This document shows positions 7,355 through 14,509 of a DNA stretch of 14,509 bases, in pieces. The position numbers and the translations under genes were made by a program. Numbering within the stretch: position 1 is the stretch's first letter; each line of letters begins with the position of its first letter. The notes below the pieces were generated by a model. That model did no database searches, was not told the origin of the DNA, and worked only from the letters and a program-made list of their open reading frames with translations. This stretch comes from Clostridiales bacterium UBA3705 (GTDB lineage Bacteria > Bacillota_A > Clostridia > Oscillospirales > Oscillospiraceae): positions 1-14,509 of the forward strand of contig DFIE01000089.1 of assembly GCA_002372735.1 (NCBI GenBank), given 5' to 3'.

Positions 7355-8429
7355 GAAAATCGATCTGGGCTATCTGGCTGCCCTGGCAGTCAGCGTGGTG
7401 CTGGCCTTTGCCATCGGCGCGGTAATCCTGTTGGCCACAGGCTTTTCACCCCTGCGGGCCTACGGGGCCATGTGGCAGGGGGCCTTCTCCGGCATGCGCC
7501 ATGTGGGTGACTTTTTAGAGTACGCCATGGTGCTGGCCATCTGCGGCCTTGCCTGTGACCTGGGCTCCCGGGTGGGCATCTTCAATGTGGGCGGCGAGGG
7601 GCAGCTGCTCTTCGGCGCCATTTTGGCCTGCCAGGTGGGCATCTGGCTGGACGGCGTCACCCCATGGGTGGTGATCCCCCTGGCGGCCCTGGCGGCCATT
7701 GCCGCGGGCGGGCTTTATGCGCTGATCCCCGGCGTGCTCAAGGTGAAGCTGAAGGTCAACGAGGTCATCATCACCATCATGCTCAACACTGTGGCCGCCT
7801 CTCTGTGCCAGTTTCTGGCCAAGGGGCCCTGGAAGAACGCCAACAAAAACATTGTGGCGGGCACGCAACAGCTCAATGCCCGGTACTGGTTCGGCCAGCT
7901 GATTCCCCACTCCAATCTCACCACTGCCATTCTGGCTGCCGCGGTGATGGCCTTTCTGGTCTGGTATGTGATGCAGAAGACCTCCCGGGGCTTTGAAATG
8001 AAGCTCACCGGCCAGAATCCCCGGTTTGCCCGCTTTGCCGGCCTGCACACTGACCGGATGGTCATCGTCTGCATGGCCATTTCCGGCGCCATGTGCGGCC
8101 TGGTGGGGATGTTCCGGGTGTACGGGGCAGAGCACCTGTTCAAAAGCAGCATCTCCAACGACTACTACTTTGAGGGCCTGATGGTGGCCATGATTGCCCA
8201 ATATCAGCCGCTTGCCACCATCCTGCTGTCGGTGTTCTTTGCCGTGCTGAAGATCGGCGCCCAGAACATGGAGCTTGCCGCCCATGTGCCCAACCAGATC
8301 TATCTGATCATCCAAACCGTTATCATCTTCTCCATGGCGGCCGAGCGCGGCGTGCTGCGGACCCTCCGGGCACGGGCTGCTGACCGGGCTGCCAGGGCCC
8401 GACTCACAGGAGGAAATGCCCATGTCTAA
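7347..8429 (+). CDS. BMP-type ABC transporter permease 1 (NupP-like)
   Basis: Integral membrane subunit of the nucleoside-type importer, 360 residues, close to B. subtilis NupP (about 350). It belongs to the BPD_transp_2 permease group (PF02653). Hydrophobic helices alternate with the family motifs RVGIFNVGGEGQLLFGAI (around residues 72-89) and KLKVNEVIITIMLNTVA (around 133-149), the latter in the loop expected to touch the ATPase. A basic, mostly polar tail follows the last helix (RTLRARAADRAARARL). The start at 7347 overlaps the ATPase stop in ATGCGTAA, and GGAGGGGAGG (7331-7340) supplies the ribosome binding site. The 3' end overlaps the second permease by the same 8-bp arrangement, so ATPase and both permeases form a tightly coupled translational unit. 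Confidence 0.95.
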   Translation: MRKKIDLGYLAALAVSVVLAFAIGAVILLATGFSPLRAYGAMWQGAFSGMRHVGDFLEYAMVLAICGLACDLGSRVGIFNVGGEGQLLFGAILACQVGIWLDGVTPWVVIPLAALAAIAAGGLYALIPGVLKVKLKVNEVIITIMLNTVAASLCQFLAKGPWKNANKNIVAGTQQLNARYWFGQLIPHSNLTTAILAAAVMAFLVWYVMQKTSRGFEMKLTGQNPRFARFAGLHTDRMVIVCMAISGAMCGLVGMFRVYGAEHLFKSSISNDYYFEGLMVAMIAQYQPLATILLSVFFAVLKIGAQNMELAAHVPNQIYLIIQTVIIFSMAAERGVLRTLRARAADRAARARLTGGNAHV

Positions 8430-9366
8430 TCAGCTCTGGCGTTACGTCTTCTCCGTGGGCACGCTGCAGCAGATGCTCCGCAGCGCCACCCCCGTGGCCC
8501 TGGCGGCCATCGGCGGCTCCATGACCGAGCACGCCGGCATTATGAACATCGGCATGGACGGCATGATTCTCATGGGCTGTTTCTTTGCTGTGCTGGGCAG
8601 CTTCCTGTTCCAATCCGCTGCGGCGGGGGTGGGCCTGGTGCTGGTGCTGGGCGTGCTGGTGGGCCTGTTCTTTGCCCTGATGGTGGTCAAGTTCGGCTCT
8701 GACGAATTTATCATCGGCTGCGCGCTCAACACCTTTGCCCTGGGCCTGACCAGCTATCTCTCCCGGTCCATCTTTGGCGTCTCCGGTGCAAAGGGCAACC
8801 CCGCCCTGCCGGTCATTCGCATCCCCTTCTTAAACCACATTCCGGTGCTGGGCCCCATGCTGAACAACCAGTCCATTCTGGTCTATCTCACCCTGGTGCT
8901 GGTGGTGGTGATGTGGCTGTTTGTCTACCACACCCCCTACGGCTTCTGGCTGCGGGCGGCGGGGGAGAAGCCCGAAACGCTCCGCACCGCGGGCATCAGT
9001 CCCGACCGGATGAAGTGGCTTGCCAGCATCCTGTGCGGCGTGTTCTGCGCCCTGGCGGGGGCCCATCTGTCCCTGGGCCAGCTGGGCGGCGCCTTCGCCG
9101 AAAACATGAGCAACTCCCGGGGCTATATCGCCTTTGCCTGCGTCATTTTTGCCGCGGCCCATCCGGGCAAGGCCTATCTGGCGGCCCTGATGTTCGGCTT
9201 CTTTGATGCCATCGGCCTGCGGCTGCAAAAGTCCGTCAGCGCAGACCTCACCAACACCATTCCCTATCTCATCACCGTGGTGATGATGGTGTACATGGTG
9301 GTCCGCTCCCAGCGCCGCCGCCGCCACGCGGCCCGTTCGGCCCTGAATCAGCCAGCCGGCAGTTGA
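8422..9366 (+). CDS. BMP-type ABC transporter permease 2 (NupQ-like)
   Basis: Second membrane subunit, 314 residues, close to B. subtilis NupQ (about 320), and expected to pair with the preceding permease to form the channel. Family features are LRSATPVALAAIGGSMTEHA, then GIMNIGMDGMILMG near residues 38-51 (the counterpart of FNVGGEGQ in permease 1), DEFIIGCALNTFALGLTSYL in the ATPase-contact loop, and several hydrophobic helices ending in a basic tail. Two start codons are possible, ATG 8416 and ATG 8422. I prefer 8422: it lies 8 nt after AGGAGG (8408-8413), against 2 nt for 8416, and gives an 8-bp ATGTCTAA overlap matching the previous junction. The last 95 bp also code on the other strand for the end of the YihY-family gene. 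No terminator is visible after the stop. Confidence 0.95.
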   Translation: MSNQLWRYVFSVGTLQQMLRSATPVALAAIGGSMTEHAGIMNIGMDGMILMGCFFAVLGSFLFQSAAAGVGLVLVLGVLVGLFFALMVVKFGSDEFIIGCALNTFALGLTSYLSRSIFGVSGAKGNPALPVIRIPFLNHIPVLGPMLNNQSILVYLTLVLVVVMWLFVYHTPYGFWLRAAGEKPETLRTAGISPDRMKWLASILCGVFCALAGAHLSLGQLGGAFAENMSNSRGYIAFACVIFAAAHPGKAYLAALMFGFFDAIGLRLQKSVSADLTNTIPYLITVVMMVYMVVRSQRRRRHAARSALNQPAGS

Positions 9367-10129
9367 GCAGACCGCCCAAAAACAAAATCAGCATACAGGC
9401 GTAGAGCCACAGCATGGTCATGGCAATGACCGACAGGCTCCCGTAGTAGATGGAATAGTGGCCAAACTGCCCTGCGTACCGGGTGAACAGCCTGGAAAAC
9501 CCCATCCACGCCGCCGCCGCGCACAGTGCCCCTGGCAGAGACTCTGCCAGGGACATCTGTTTTTCCGGCAGGGTCCGGTACATCCCGGCAAACACCGCGC
9601 CCAGCAGGGCGGTGGGCAGACCCAGCCGCAGGGCGGCAGCTGCGGGGCCTGCGCCTGCCGCCAGCGCCCGGCCAAAGAGCTGCAGCCCTACCAGGGCCAG
9701 CAGAGAGACCAGCAGGGCCAGGCTGAACAGCAGACTCCGCAGCCGCTTCTGCCACACCCGCTGTGTTTTGCCCCCGCAGATCCGGTCCAGTCCCCGCTGA
9801 ACGCTGTATACCCCCTTGGACACGCTCCACAGGCAGGCCAGGGCGGAAACCGGGGCCAGGTGCACGGTGTCCGGCCGGAACAGCTCCTGCACCATATAGT
9901 CCAGCAGCGGCCGCAGGGCGGCAGGCAGCAGCTTCTCCAGCCCCAGCTGCAGGTCCTCCGGCCGCAGGGGCGTGAAACGCAGCAGCGCAATGGCCAGCAG
10001 CATCCCGGGGAAGAGGGCCAGCAGAATAAAAAATGCAGCGTTGGCTGCATACACATCCAGCTCCAGCCGGCAAACCCTTCCCCGCAGAGCCTTGAAGGCT
10101 CGCAGAGACTTGCTAAGAAAATGAAACAT
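9272..10129 (-). CDS. YihY/virulence factor BrkB family membrane protein
   Basis: Predicted inner-membrane protein of 285 residues with about six transmembrane helices. The family was once misnamed ribonuclease BN; its biochemical role is not settled. Family signs: a first helix in YAANAAFFILLALFPGMLLA (about residues 28-47), where members commonly have a SAAAxAYYxxxSLFPxLL pattern; LWSVSKGVYSVQRGLDRI in the middle; and YYGSLSVIAMTMLWLYACML with FLGGLLN near the C-terminus. ATG 10129 is supported by AAAGGAG a few nt upstream (10141-10135). The final roughly 31 codons, a Gly/Pro-rich tail (PNGPRGGGGAGSGPP), lie inside the 3' end of the convergent permease gene, and usual members end soon after the last helix. 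The tail therefore looks like a secondary extension into the neighbour. No convincing promoter is visible upstream. Confidence 0.9.
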   Translation of the reverse strand: MFHFLSKSLRAFKALRGRVCRLELDVYAANAAFFILLALFPGMLLAIALLRFTPLRPEDLQLGLEKLLPAALRPLLDYMVQELFRPDTVHLAPVSALACLWSVSKGVYSVQRGLDRICGGKTQRVWQKRLRSLLFSLALLVSLLALVGLQLFGRALAAGAGPAAAALRLGLPTALLGAVFAGMYRTLPEKQMSLAESLPGALCAAAAWMGFSRLFTRYAGQFGHYSIYYGSLSVIAMTMLWLYACMLILFLGGLLNCRLADSGPNGPRGGGGAGSGPPCTPSSPR

Positions 10130-10165
10130 TTCTCTCCTTTCTCATGAAAAAAACAGAAAAACCTA

Positions 10166-10194
10166 TTGAATTTGACGCATGTTTATGCTATCAT
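10166..10194 (+). promoter_or_regulatory. Probable promoter of the giant modular surface protein gene
   Basis: TTGAAT (10166-10171) and TATCAT (10189-10194) are separated by 17 bp and sit in a local AT-rich stretch between the divergent YihY gene and the large secreted-protein gene. The predicted start near 10201 would give an untranslated leader of about 220 nt. Confidence 0.6.
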
Positions 10195-10200
10195 GAAATT

Positions 10201-10421
10201 TGAGGTAGACCCATATTTTGTGGTTTTACGCCCAAAGAGGTCTCTACTTATGGCGTATTTAGATTATGCGGCTTCCGCACAAATTATGCGCACCCACGCC
10301 TTGTCCACCCCTTGCCCTGAACGGATCACAGGGCCCGCCGGGATCGACACCCCAGAGCAAATGCCGGTCTGCACAAAATCTGATCCATCTGGCAAAAGAG
10401 AATATCTTAGGAGAAATGCAT
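10201..10421 (+). other. Long, potentially structured 5' leader with no recognised gene
   Basis: About 220 nt lie between the predicted promoter and the start of the large surface protein. The first 90 nt are AT-richer than the genes around; the rest is GC-rich. Potential hairpins: TACGCC/GGCGTA (arms about 10227-10232 and 10252-10257), with GGTAGACC (10204-10211) possibly pairing with GGTCTCTAC in that loop; TGCGG-CTT-CCGCA (10267-10279); and CCCTG/CAGGG (about 10315-10333). Short open frames cross it but none has a convincing ribosome binding site. I could not match it to a riboswitch class I know; the core motifs of c-di-GMP-I, purine, SAM and preQ1 aptamers are not evident. TTAGGAG just before 10422 is the ribosome binding site of the following gene. 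Confidence 0.4.
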
Positions 10422-10634
10422 ATGTCAAAACGAATTCTTAGCACAATTCTGGCCCTGGCAATGGTGTTCTCCCTCTTCACCGGGCTGACGCTCACAGCCT
10501 CTGCCGAAAACCCCACCTATGAAAAGGTGACCGACGCCGCCAACCTGCAGGCAGGAGATGTAATCATTCTGGCCTGCGAAGCGAAAAATGCGGCAGCCGG
10601 CGCCATGGGCACCGGAAAGTTTTCACAAGTGTAA
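10422..10634 (+). CDS. N-terminal fragment of a frame-broken giant modular secreted protein
   Basis: Seventy codons that begin the large surface protein and then stop prematurely. ATG 10422 lies 8 nt after AGGAG (10409-10413); an ATG at 10416 is too close to it. Residues 1-28 are a clear signal peptide, MSKRILSTILALAMVFSLFTG... ending in ASA before Glu29. The mature part, NPTYEKVTDAANLQAGDVII, is the opening of the same repeated module that recurs three more times downstream. After AAG at 10617 the frame reads FSQV and stops at TAA 10632-10634. Shifting by -1 at the TTTT run (10620-10623) gives KFFTSVSATFTDG and joins the 1296-codon open frame beginning at 10622. The break is therefore one missing base in the run, a real or sequencing-derived indel, or less likely a programmed -1 frameshift. 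Confidence 0.75.
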   Translation: MSKRILSTILALAMVFSLFTGLTLTASAENPTYEKVTDAANLQAGDVIILACEAKNAAAGAMGTGKFSQV

Positions 10635-13600
10635 GCGCCACATTCACCGACGGCAGCGCGACCTCTTCTGACGCCGTGCAAATTACCCTGGGCGGGGAAG
10701 AGGGCGCCTGGACCCTTACGACCGCTGAGGGTCTGATCGGCACCTCCGCCGCCAAGGCCCTCAACCACACCGGCACCGGCACTACCACCTGGACCATTGC
10801 GATTGTGAACGGCGACGCCGAAATCACCAGCACCAACACCAGCTATGGCAGATTGTGGTACAACAACGGCAGCCCGAGATTTTTAAATTACACTTCTACC
10901 AGCGGTTTTTCCGCCATCCAGATCTACAAGCTCTCTGCAGGCGCGTGCCAGCACCAGTGGGATGAGGGCACCGTCACCCAGGCTGCCACCTGCACCGCGG
11001 AGGGTGTCAAGACCTACACCTGCAGCCTCTGCGGCGAGACGAAAACCGAGACCATCCCCATGATCGCCCACACAGACGCCAACGAAGACGGCCTGTGTGA
11101 CGTCTGTGAAAACGAGCTCTACACCCTGGCCACCACCCTGCAGACCGGCGACCAGGTCGTCATCTACCATCCCGCTTCCGCGCTGGCCCTCACCAGCACC
11201 GCCTCCGGCTCCAAGCTGGCGGGCACTGCTGCCAATCCTCTGGAGGGCATGCTGGCTGCTGTCGGCGAAAACGCCCCTGCCGTGTTTACGGTAGAGATGG
11301 CAGATGAGACCAATTTCCGCCTGTACACCCAGGGCGGCTACCTCACCTCCGGTGAGACCGGCAATTCCCTGACCCTTTCCGCCGCGGCCACCGACTACAG
11401 CCTCTGGTATCTCCAGGCTGCAGAGGAGAACCCTGGCACGGTTTTGGTATACAACACCAACGCCGCGTACAACGATGTGAAGAATCAGGCTCTGGAGTAT
11501 TTCAACGGCTTCACCACCTACGGCTACAAGGAAGCCAACGATTCCCAGTACCGGATGCAGCTTTACACCCGCGCCGCCGCCCCGGCGGAGGAGCAGGACG
11601 TGGAGATCCTCCTGGTGGATCAGACCGATTCCCAGCAGCTGAACTACTACGTCTGGAAGGACCAGACCCCCAAGACCGCCTGGCCCGGCGAGGCCCTCAC
11701 CGCCGCCGGCACCGACAAGGACGGCTACCCCTACTATGTCTTCACCTACCGCATTTCCGACTATCCCGACGGTCTGATCTTCAACCGCGGGGACGGCCAG
11801 CCCCAGACCGGAAACCTGGATCCCCGTACCGATGCAGGGGTCAAGGGCTACGCCATCTATTACATTTACGGCCAGAGCGGCAACAATCTCGATGTCTCCA
11901 ACCAGGCTGCGGATGTCTGGCCCGGCCCTGGCGAGACGGTTGCGCCCACCTGCACCGCTGACGGCTACACCGTCTACACCGGCCTGAAGACCGGCGAGCA
12001 GGTCACCAAGACCGACGAGGGCACTGCCCTGGGCCACAGCTTTGGGGATTGGACCTATGCCGGCGGCGGACATCATATGCGTGTCTGCATCCGGGGCGAC
12101 AAGCGCGAGTATAAAGACTGCACCTTTGAAAACGGCGTCTGCACCGTCTGCGGCGGCCATCAGCCTGCAGTCGGCGGCACGGATACCTTCATTAAGGTAG
12201 AATCCCTGGCGGACCTGACCCCGGGCGACGAAATCGTCTTCGCCTACGAGGGCGTGGACGGCCTGGTGGATTCCCAGGCGGCCGGCCCCATGCACACCGG
12301 TCACTATCTCACCTCCGTAGACGCGGCCATTGAGAACAAGGTTCTGGTTTCCGCTGACGCGCTGGTGTTTACCCTGGGCCAGGGCAGCGCAGAGGGCACC
12401 TACACCTTTGCCTATGACACCAAGTATCTGGCCCCTGCCGCCAGCGACAACAAGCTGTATCTCAACGCGGAGCCCTCCGATTGGACCATCAGCTTCACCA
12501 CCGAGGAAGAGAGCGGAGAGACCAGCCTGCGGATCACCTGCGACAACCGTCTGCTGCGCTACAACGCCACCTCCGGCCAGGAGCGCTTCTCGGCCTATGG
12601 AAATGATAGCACCCTGGATCCTGTGGCCCTGTACAAGAAGGGCGAGGCCCAGGCCCCTGTGGGGCAGGACTATGTGGTGCACTTCAGCGTGCCCCAGGGC
12701 GTGGACCCTGTGGAGGACATGACCTCCAACACCCTCACCGGCATCACCCTGCCCACTGCCCAGGCCCCCGAGGGCTACACCTTCCTGGGCTGGACCGATG
12801 CCGAGGTGGACAACGTCAGCACCAGACCCGAATACCTGGCCGGCGGCGCCCACTACACCGCTGCCGCGGAGATCACTCTCTATGCCCTCTATCAGACCGG
12901 CGAGGCCGGCACCCCCGGCGAGTATACCCTGGTCACCGACCCGGCAGAGCTGGTCCTGGGGGATCAGATTCTGATCACCGAGAACGGCGGCAGTGAGATG
13001 AACAACTCTCTGAGCACTGAGCAGAAGCCAAACAACCGCGGTGTGGCCGTGGGCGCCAAGAGCGAGGACTGCACCACTTATACGCCTGCCGAGGACACCG
13101 CCATCCTGACCCTGGGCGCCGGCACCATTGAGGGCACCTACAGCCTCTATGACCCCGCCAACAACGGTTACCTGTACGCCGCATCCTCCAGCAAGAACTG
13201 GCTCCGTACCGAGGAAGAGCTGGATGACAACGGCTCCTGGAGCATTTCCATTACAGACAACCAGGCGACGCTGACTGCCCAGGGCGCCAATACCCGCAAT
13301 ATACTCCAGTATAACCCCAGCAGCAAGCTCTTTGCCTGCTATGCCTCCAACCCCAACCAGCAGCCGGTCTTCCTGTACCGGCAGACCGGCGAGGGAACCC
13401 CCGGCAGCCTGGTGTACACCACTGTGATCGAGGCCCCGGAGCCCCGGACCATCACCGTCTACTTCATCGACAAGGACAACAACAGCGAGATTTACGCCTA
13501 TGCCTTTGGGGCAAACGAGGCCGCGAACGCCGCCTGGCCCGGTGTCAAGCTGGAGAGCGACGACCAGGCCGTCTGTGACGCAGAGACCAATCCCAGCACC

Positions 13601-14509
13601 CACCCCTACTACAGCATCGAGCTGGATCCCGCGGTGTATCAGACCGTGATTTTCAACAACGGCAACGACGGCTCCGGCAACCAGACCATGGATCTGAGCT
13701 ACGTCACCGACGCCGGCGACAAGGACTATGTGATCTATTATGCCACCAACATGGGCGTGGCATCCCCCGCTCTGGACTTCTGGCCCGTCAGCTCCAAGCA
13801 GACCACCGCGCCTACCTGTACCGAGGCCGGTGCTGAGACCTACACCGGCAAGTTCACCGCTGAGCCTCAAACCGTCGTCCTGCCCGCCCTGGGTCACGAC
13901 TGGGGCGAGTGGACTGTGACCACCCCCGCCGCCTGCGAGACCGACGGGGTGGAGACCCGCACCTGCGCCCGCTGCAACGAGACCGAGACCCGGGTCCTGC
14001 CCGCCACCGGCCATGCTTACGGTGAACCCACCTACACCTGGAGCGAGGACAACGCCACCGTCACCGCCAAGGTGATCTGCGCCAACGACGAGACCCATAG
14101 CATCGAAGAGACCGTAAACACCACCTATGTGGACGATCCCGCCCCCAGCTGCACCGCAGCCGGCAACCGGGTCTTCACCGCGGAGTTTACGAGCGAGCTC
14201 TTCCAGACCCAGACCAAGACCGTGGCCCTGGATGCCACCGGTCACACCCCCGGCGAGCCCGTCCGCGAGAACGAGATTCCCGCCACCTGTGAAGAACAGG
14301 GCAGCTACGATGAGGTCATCTACTGCACCGTCTGTGGCGCCGAGATCTCCCGTGAGACCAAGGCCATCCCCGCCACCGGCCACGCCTGGGGCACTCCCAC
14401 CTACACCTGGAGCGAGGACAACGCCACCGTCACCGCCAAGGTGATCTGCGCCAACGACGAGACCCATGTGGTCGAGGAGACCGTGAACACCACCTACGTC
14501 GTCACCACC
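10622..14509 (+). CDS. Giant modular secreted protein with starch-binding-like and repeat domains, after the frame break, C-terminus beyond the right edge
   Basis: An uninterrupted 1296-codon frame that runs off the window and is the continuation of the signal-peptide fragment at 10422. It has no start or ribosome binding site of its own near 10622. Modules in order: rest of repeat module 1 (to about 10938); Cys/His segment CQHQWDEG...CDVCEN (10946-11113); repeat module 2 (11120-11578); CBM26-like module (11600-11931); Cys/His segment (about 11936-12175); repeat module 3 (12185-12646); InlB-type B repeat (12668-12895); repeat module 4 (12920-13393); second CBM26-like module (13445-13789); then a run of Cys/His repeats of the GHxWGxPTYTWSEDN type to the edge. 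No catalytic domain is visible. The architecture suggests a cell-surface carbohydrate-binding or adhesion protein; an enzyme or anchor may lie beyond the edge. Uniform GC-rich codon use shows no sign of decay after the break. Confidence 0.8.
11600..11931 (+). other. CBM26-like starch-binding module, copy 1
   Basis: VEILLVDQTD...LNYYVWKDQ...TAWPGEAL...YYVFTYRI...DGLIFNRGDGQPQTGNL follows the CBM26/starch-binding pattern of a short strand, a tyrosine-containing strand, WPG, a strand, then IFNxGxGxQTxDL. Family assignment is from these motifs only. Confidence 0.55.
12668..12895 (+). other. InlB B-repeat-like (Listeria-Bacteroides repeat) domain
   Basis: DYVVHFSVPQG...PEGYTFLGWTDAEVD...RPEYLAGGAHYTAAAEI-TLYALY fits the Flg_new/InlB B-repeat consensus of GYxFxGWxxxxxG...Y...D-xTLYAxW, usually found in surface proteins as a spacer or binding unit. 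Confidence 0.75.
13445..13789 (+). other. CBM26-like starch-binding module, copy 2
   Basis: RTITVYFIDKDNNSEIYAYAF...NAAWPGVKL...HPYYSIELDPAVYQTVIFNNG...GNQTMDLSYV shows the same WPG, then IFNNG, then QTxDL order as the first copy and matches the starch-binding pattern more closely. Confidence 0.6.
14027..14098 (+). repeat. 72-bp perfect direct repeat, copy 1
   Basis: This in-frame block, encoding PTYTWSEDNATVTAK and the following ICANDETH, is identical to 14396-14467, 369 bp (123 codons) downstream, while the sequence between has diverged. It lies within the Cys/His repeat region of the giant secreted protein. Confidence 0.95.
14396..14467 (+). repeat. 72-bp perfect direct repeat, copy 2
   Basis: Second identical copy of the block at 14027-14098. 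It again follows an ATGHA(Y/W)G start and is followed by a VEETVNTTYV-like sequence, so the 123-codon unit is probably continuing past the window edge. Confidence 0.95.

Larger units (their letters stand above)
10518..13393 (+). repeat. Four diverged copies of a beta-rich module of about 140-160 residues
   Basis: Copies lie at about 10518-10938 (spanning the frame break), 11120-11578, 12185-12646 and 12920-13393. Shared pattern: an opening L-x-x-GD-x-(V/I)-(V/I); a central (V/L)-F/I-T-(L/V) followed by E-G-(T/A)-(Y/W)-(T/S)-(L/F); then (Y/W)-L; W-x-I-x-(F/I/V) in copies 1, 3 and 4; (R/N)-x-L-(R/Q/N)-Y-(N/T); and a closing (I/L)-Y-(K/T/R). The fourth copy has SSSKNWLRTEEE and NILQYNPSSKLFACYAS. 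I know this pattern from multidomain secreted proteins of gut anaerobes but cannot give it a Pfam name. Confidence 0.6.

Noticed and set aside
9458..10147. A 229-codon plus-strand open frame opposite the YihY-family gene
   Set aside because: Gln/Pro-rich shadow translation; the minus-strand frame has clear membrane-protein motifs and a ribosome binding site.
10166..10441. A 91-codon open frame across the leader of the modular protein
   Set aside because: Its start lies inside the predicted -35 box, it has no ribosome binding site and its sequence resembles no known protein.
10422..10640. Canonical -1 programmed frameshift site
   Set aside because: The sequence at the junction (A-AAG-TTT-TCA) does not form a standard X-XXY-YYZ heptamer and I saw no strong stimulatory hairpin just after it, so an indel is the simpler explanation.
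10883..14467. A 1194-codon antisense open frame on the minus strand
   Set aside because: Its translation is low-complexity Gly/Ala/Val-rich sequence with no domain motifs. It mirrors the GC-biased third positions of the plus-strand modular protein.

Overview
The window looks like chromosome from a high-GC, low-AT Firmicute, most likely a gut clostridial lineage of the Oscillospiraceae/Ruminococcaceae type. This is inferred from a T-box leader in front of pheS, AGGAGG-type ribosome binding sites, sigma-A-like promoters, SLH-anchored surface proteins, a BMP-family nucleoside transporter and strongly GC-biased third codon positions. That bias also produces very long antisense open frames, which I have discarded.

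Layout, left to right. (1) 1-617, minus strand: the first 205 codons of pheS (phenylalanyl-tRNA synthetase alpha), running off the left edge. It is preceded by a T-box leader with a plausible UUC (Phe) specifier, an intrinsic terminator and its own promoter. (2) 940-1037: two divergent promoters about 40 bp apart, one for pheS and one for the next gene. (3) 1082-4648, plus: a secreted 1188-residue surface protein combining a phosphodiester glycosidase (NAGPA-type) domain, a Cys/His-rich segment, an Ig-like and a fibronectin-III domain, a region resembling a degenerate CotH kinase, and three C-terminal SLH repeats. (4) 4670-9366, plus: a four-gene BMP-type ABC importer operon (lipoprotein binding protein, double ATPase, two permeases), in the same order as Bacillus subtilis nupNOPQ, with a strong promoter and an intercistronic hairpin after the binding-protein gene. 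(5) 9272-10129, minus: a YihY/BrkB-family membrane protein that overlaps the last permease gene tail-to-tail by 95 bp. (6) 10166-14509, plus: a promoter, a leader of about 220 nt with several potential hairpins, and a very large modular secreted protein whose frame is broken after codon 68 and which continues past the right edge.

How the parts relate. pheS is housekeeping and is controlled by uncharged tRNA-Phe. The importer is a complete uptake system for a nucleoside-like substrate. The two large secreted proteins carry carbohydrate-related modules (a glycosidase-like domain; two starch-binding-like modules) and similar Cys/His repeats. They probably work at the cell surface, but nothing in the sequence ties them to the importer.

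I found no tRNA or rRNA gene, CRISPR array, insertion sequence, integrase or defence system. The most unusual items are the glycosidase/CotH-like/SLH fusion, the single-base frame break in the giant modular protein, and that gene's unassigned structured leader.
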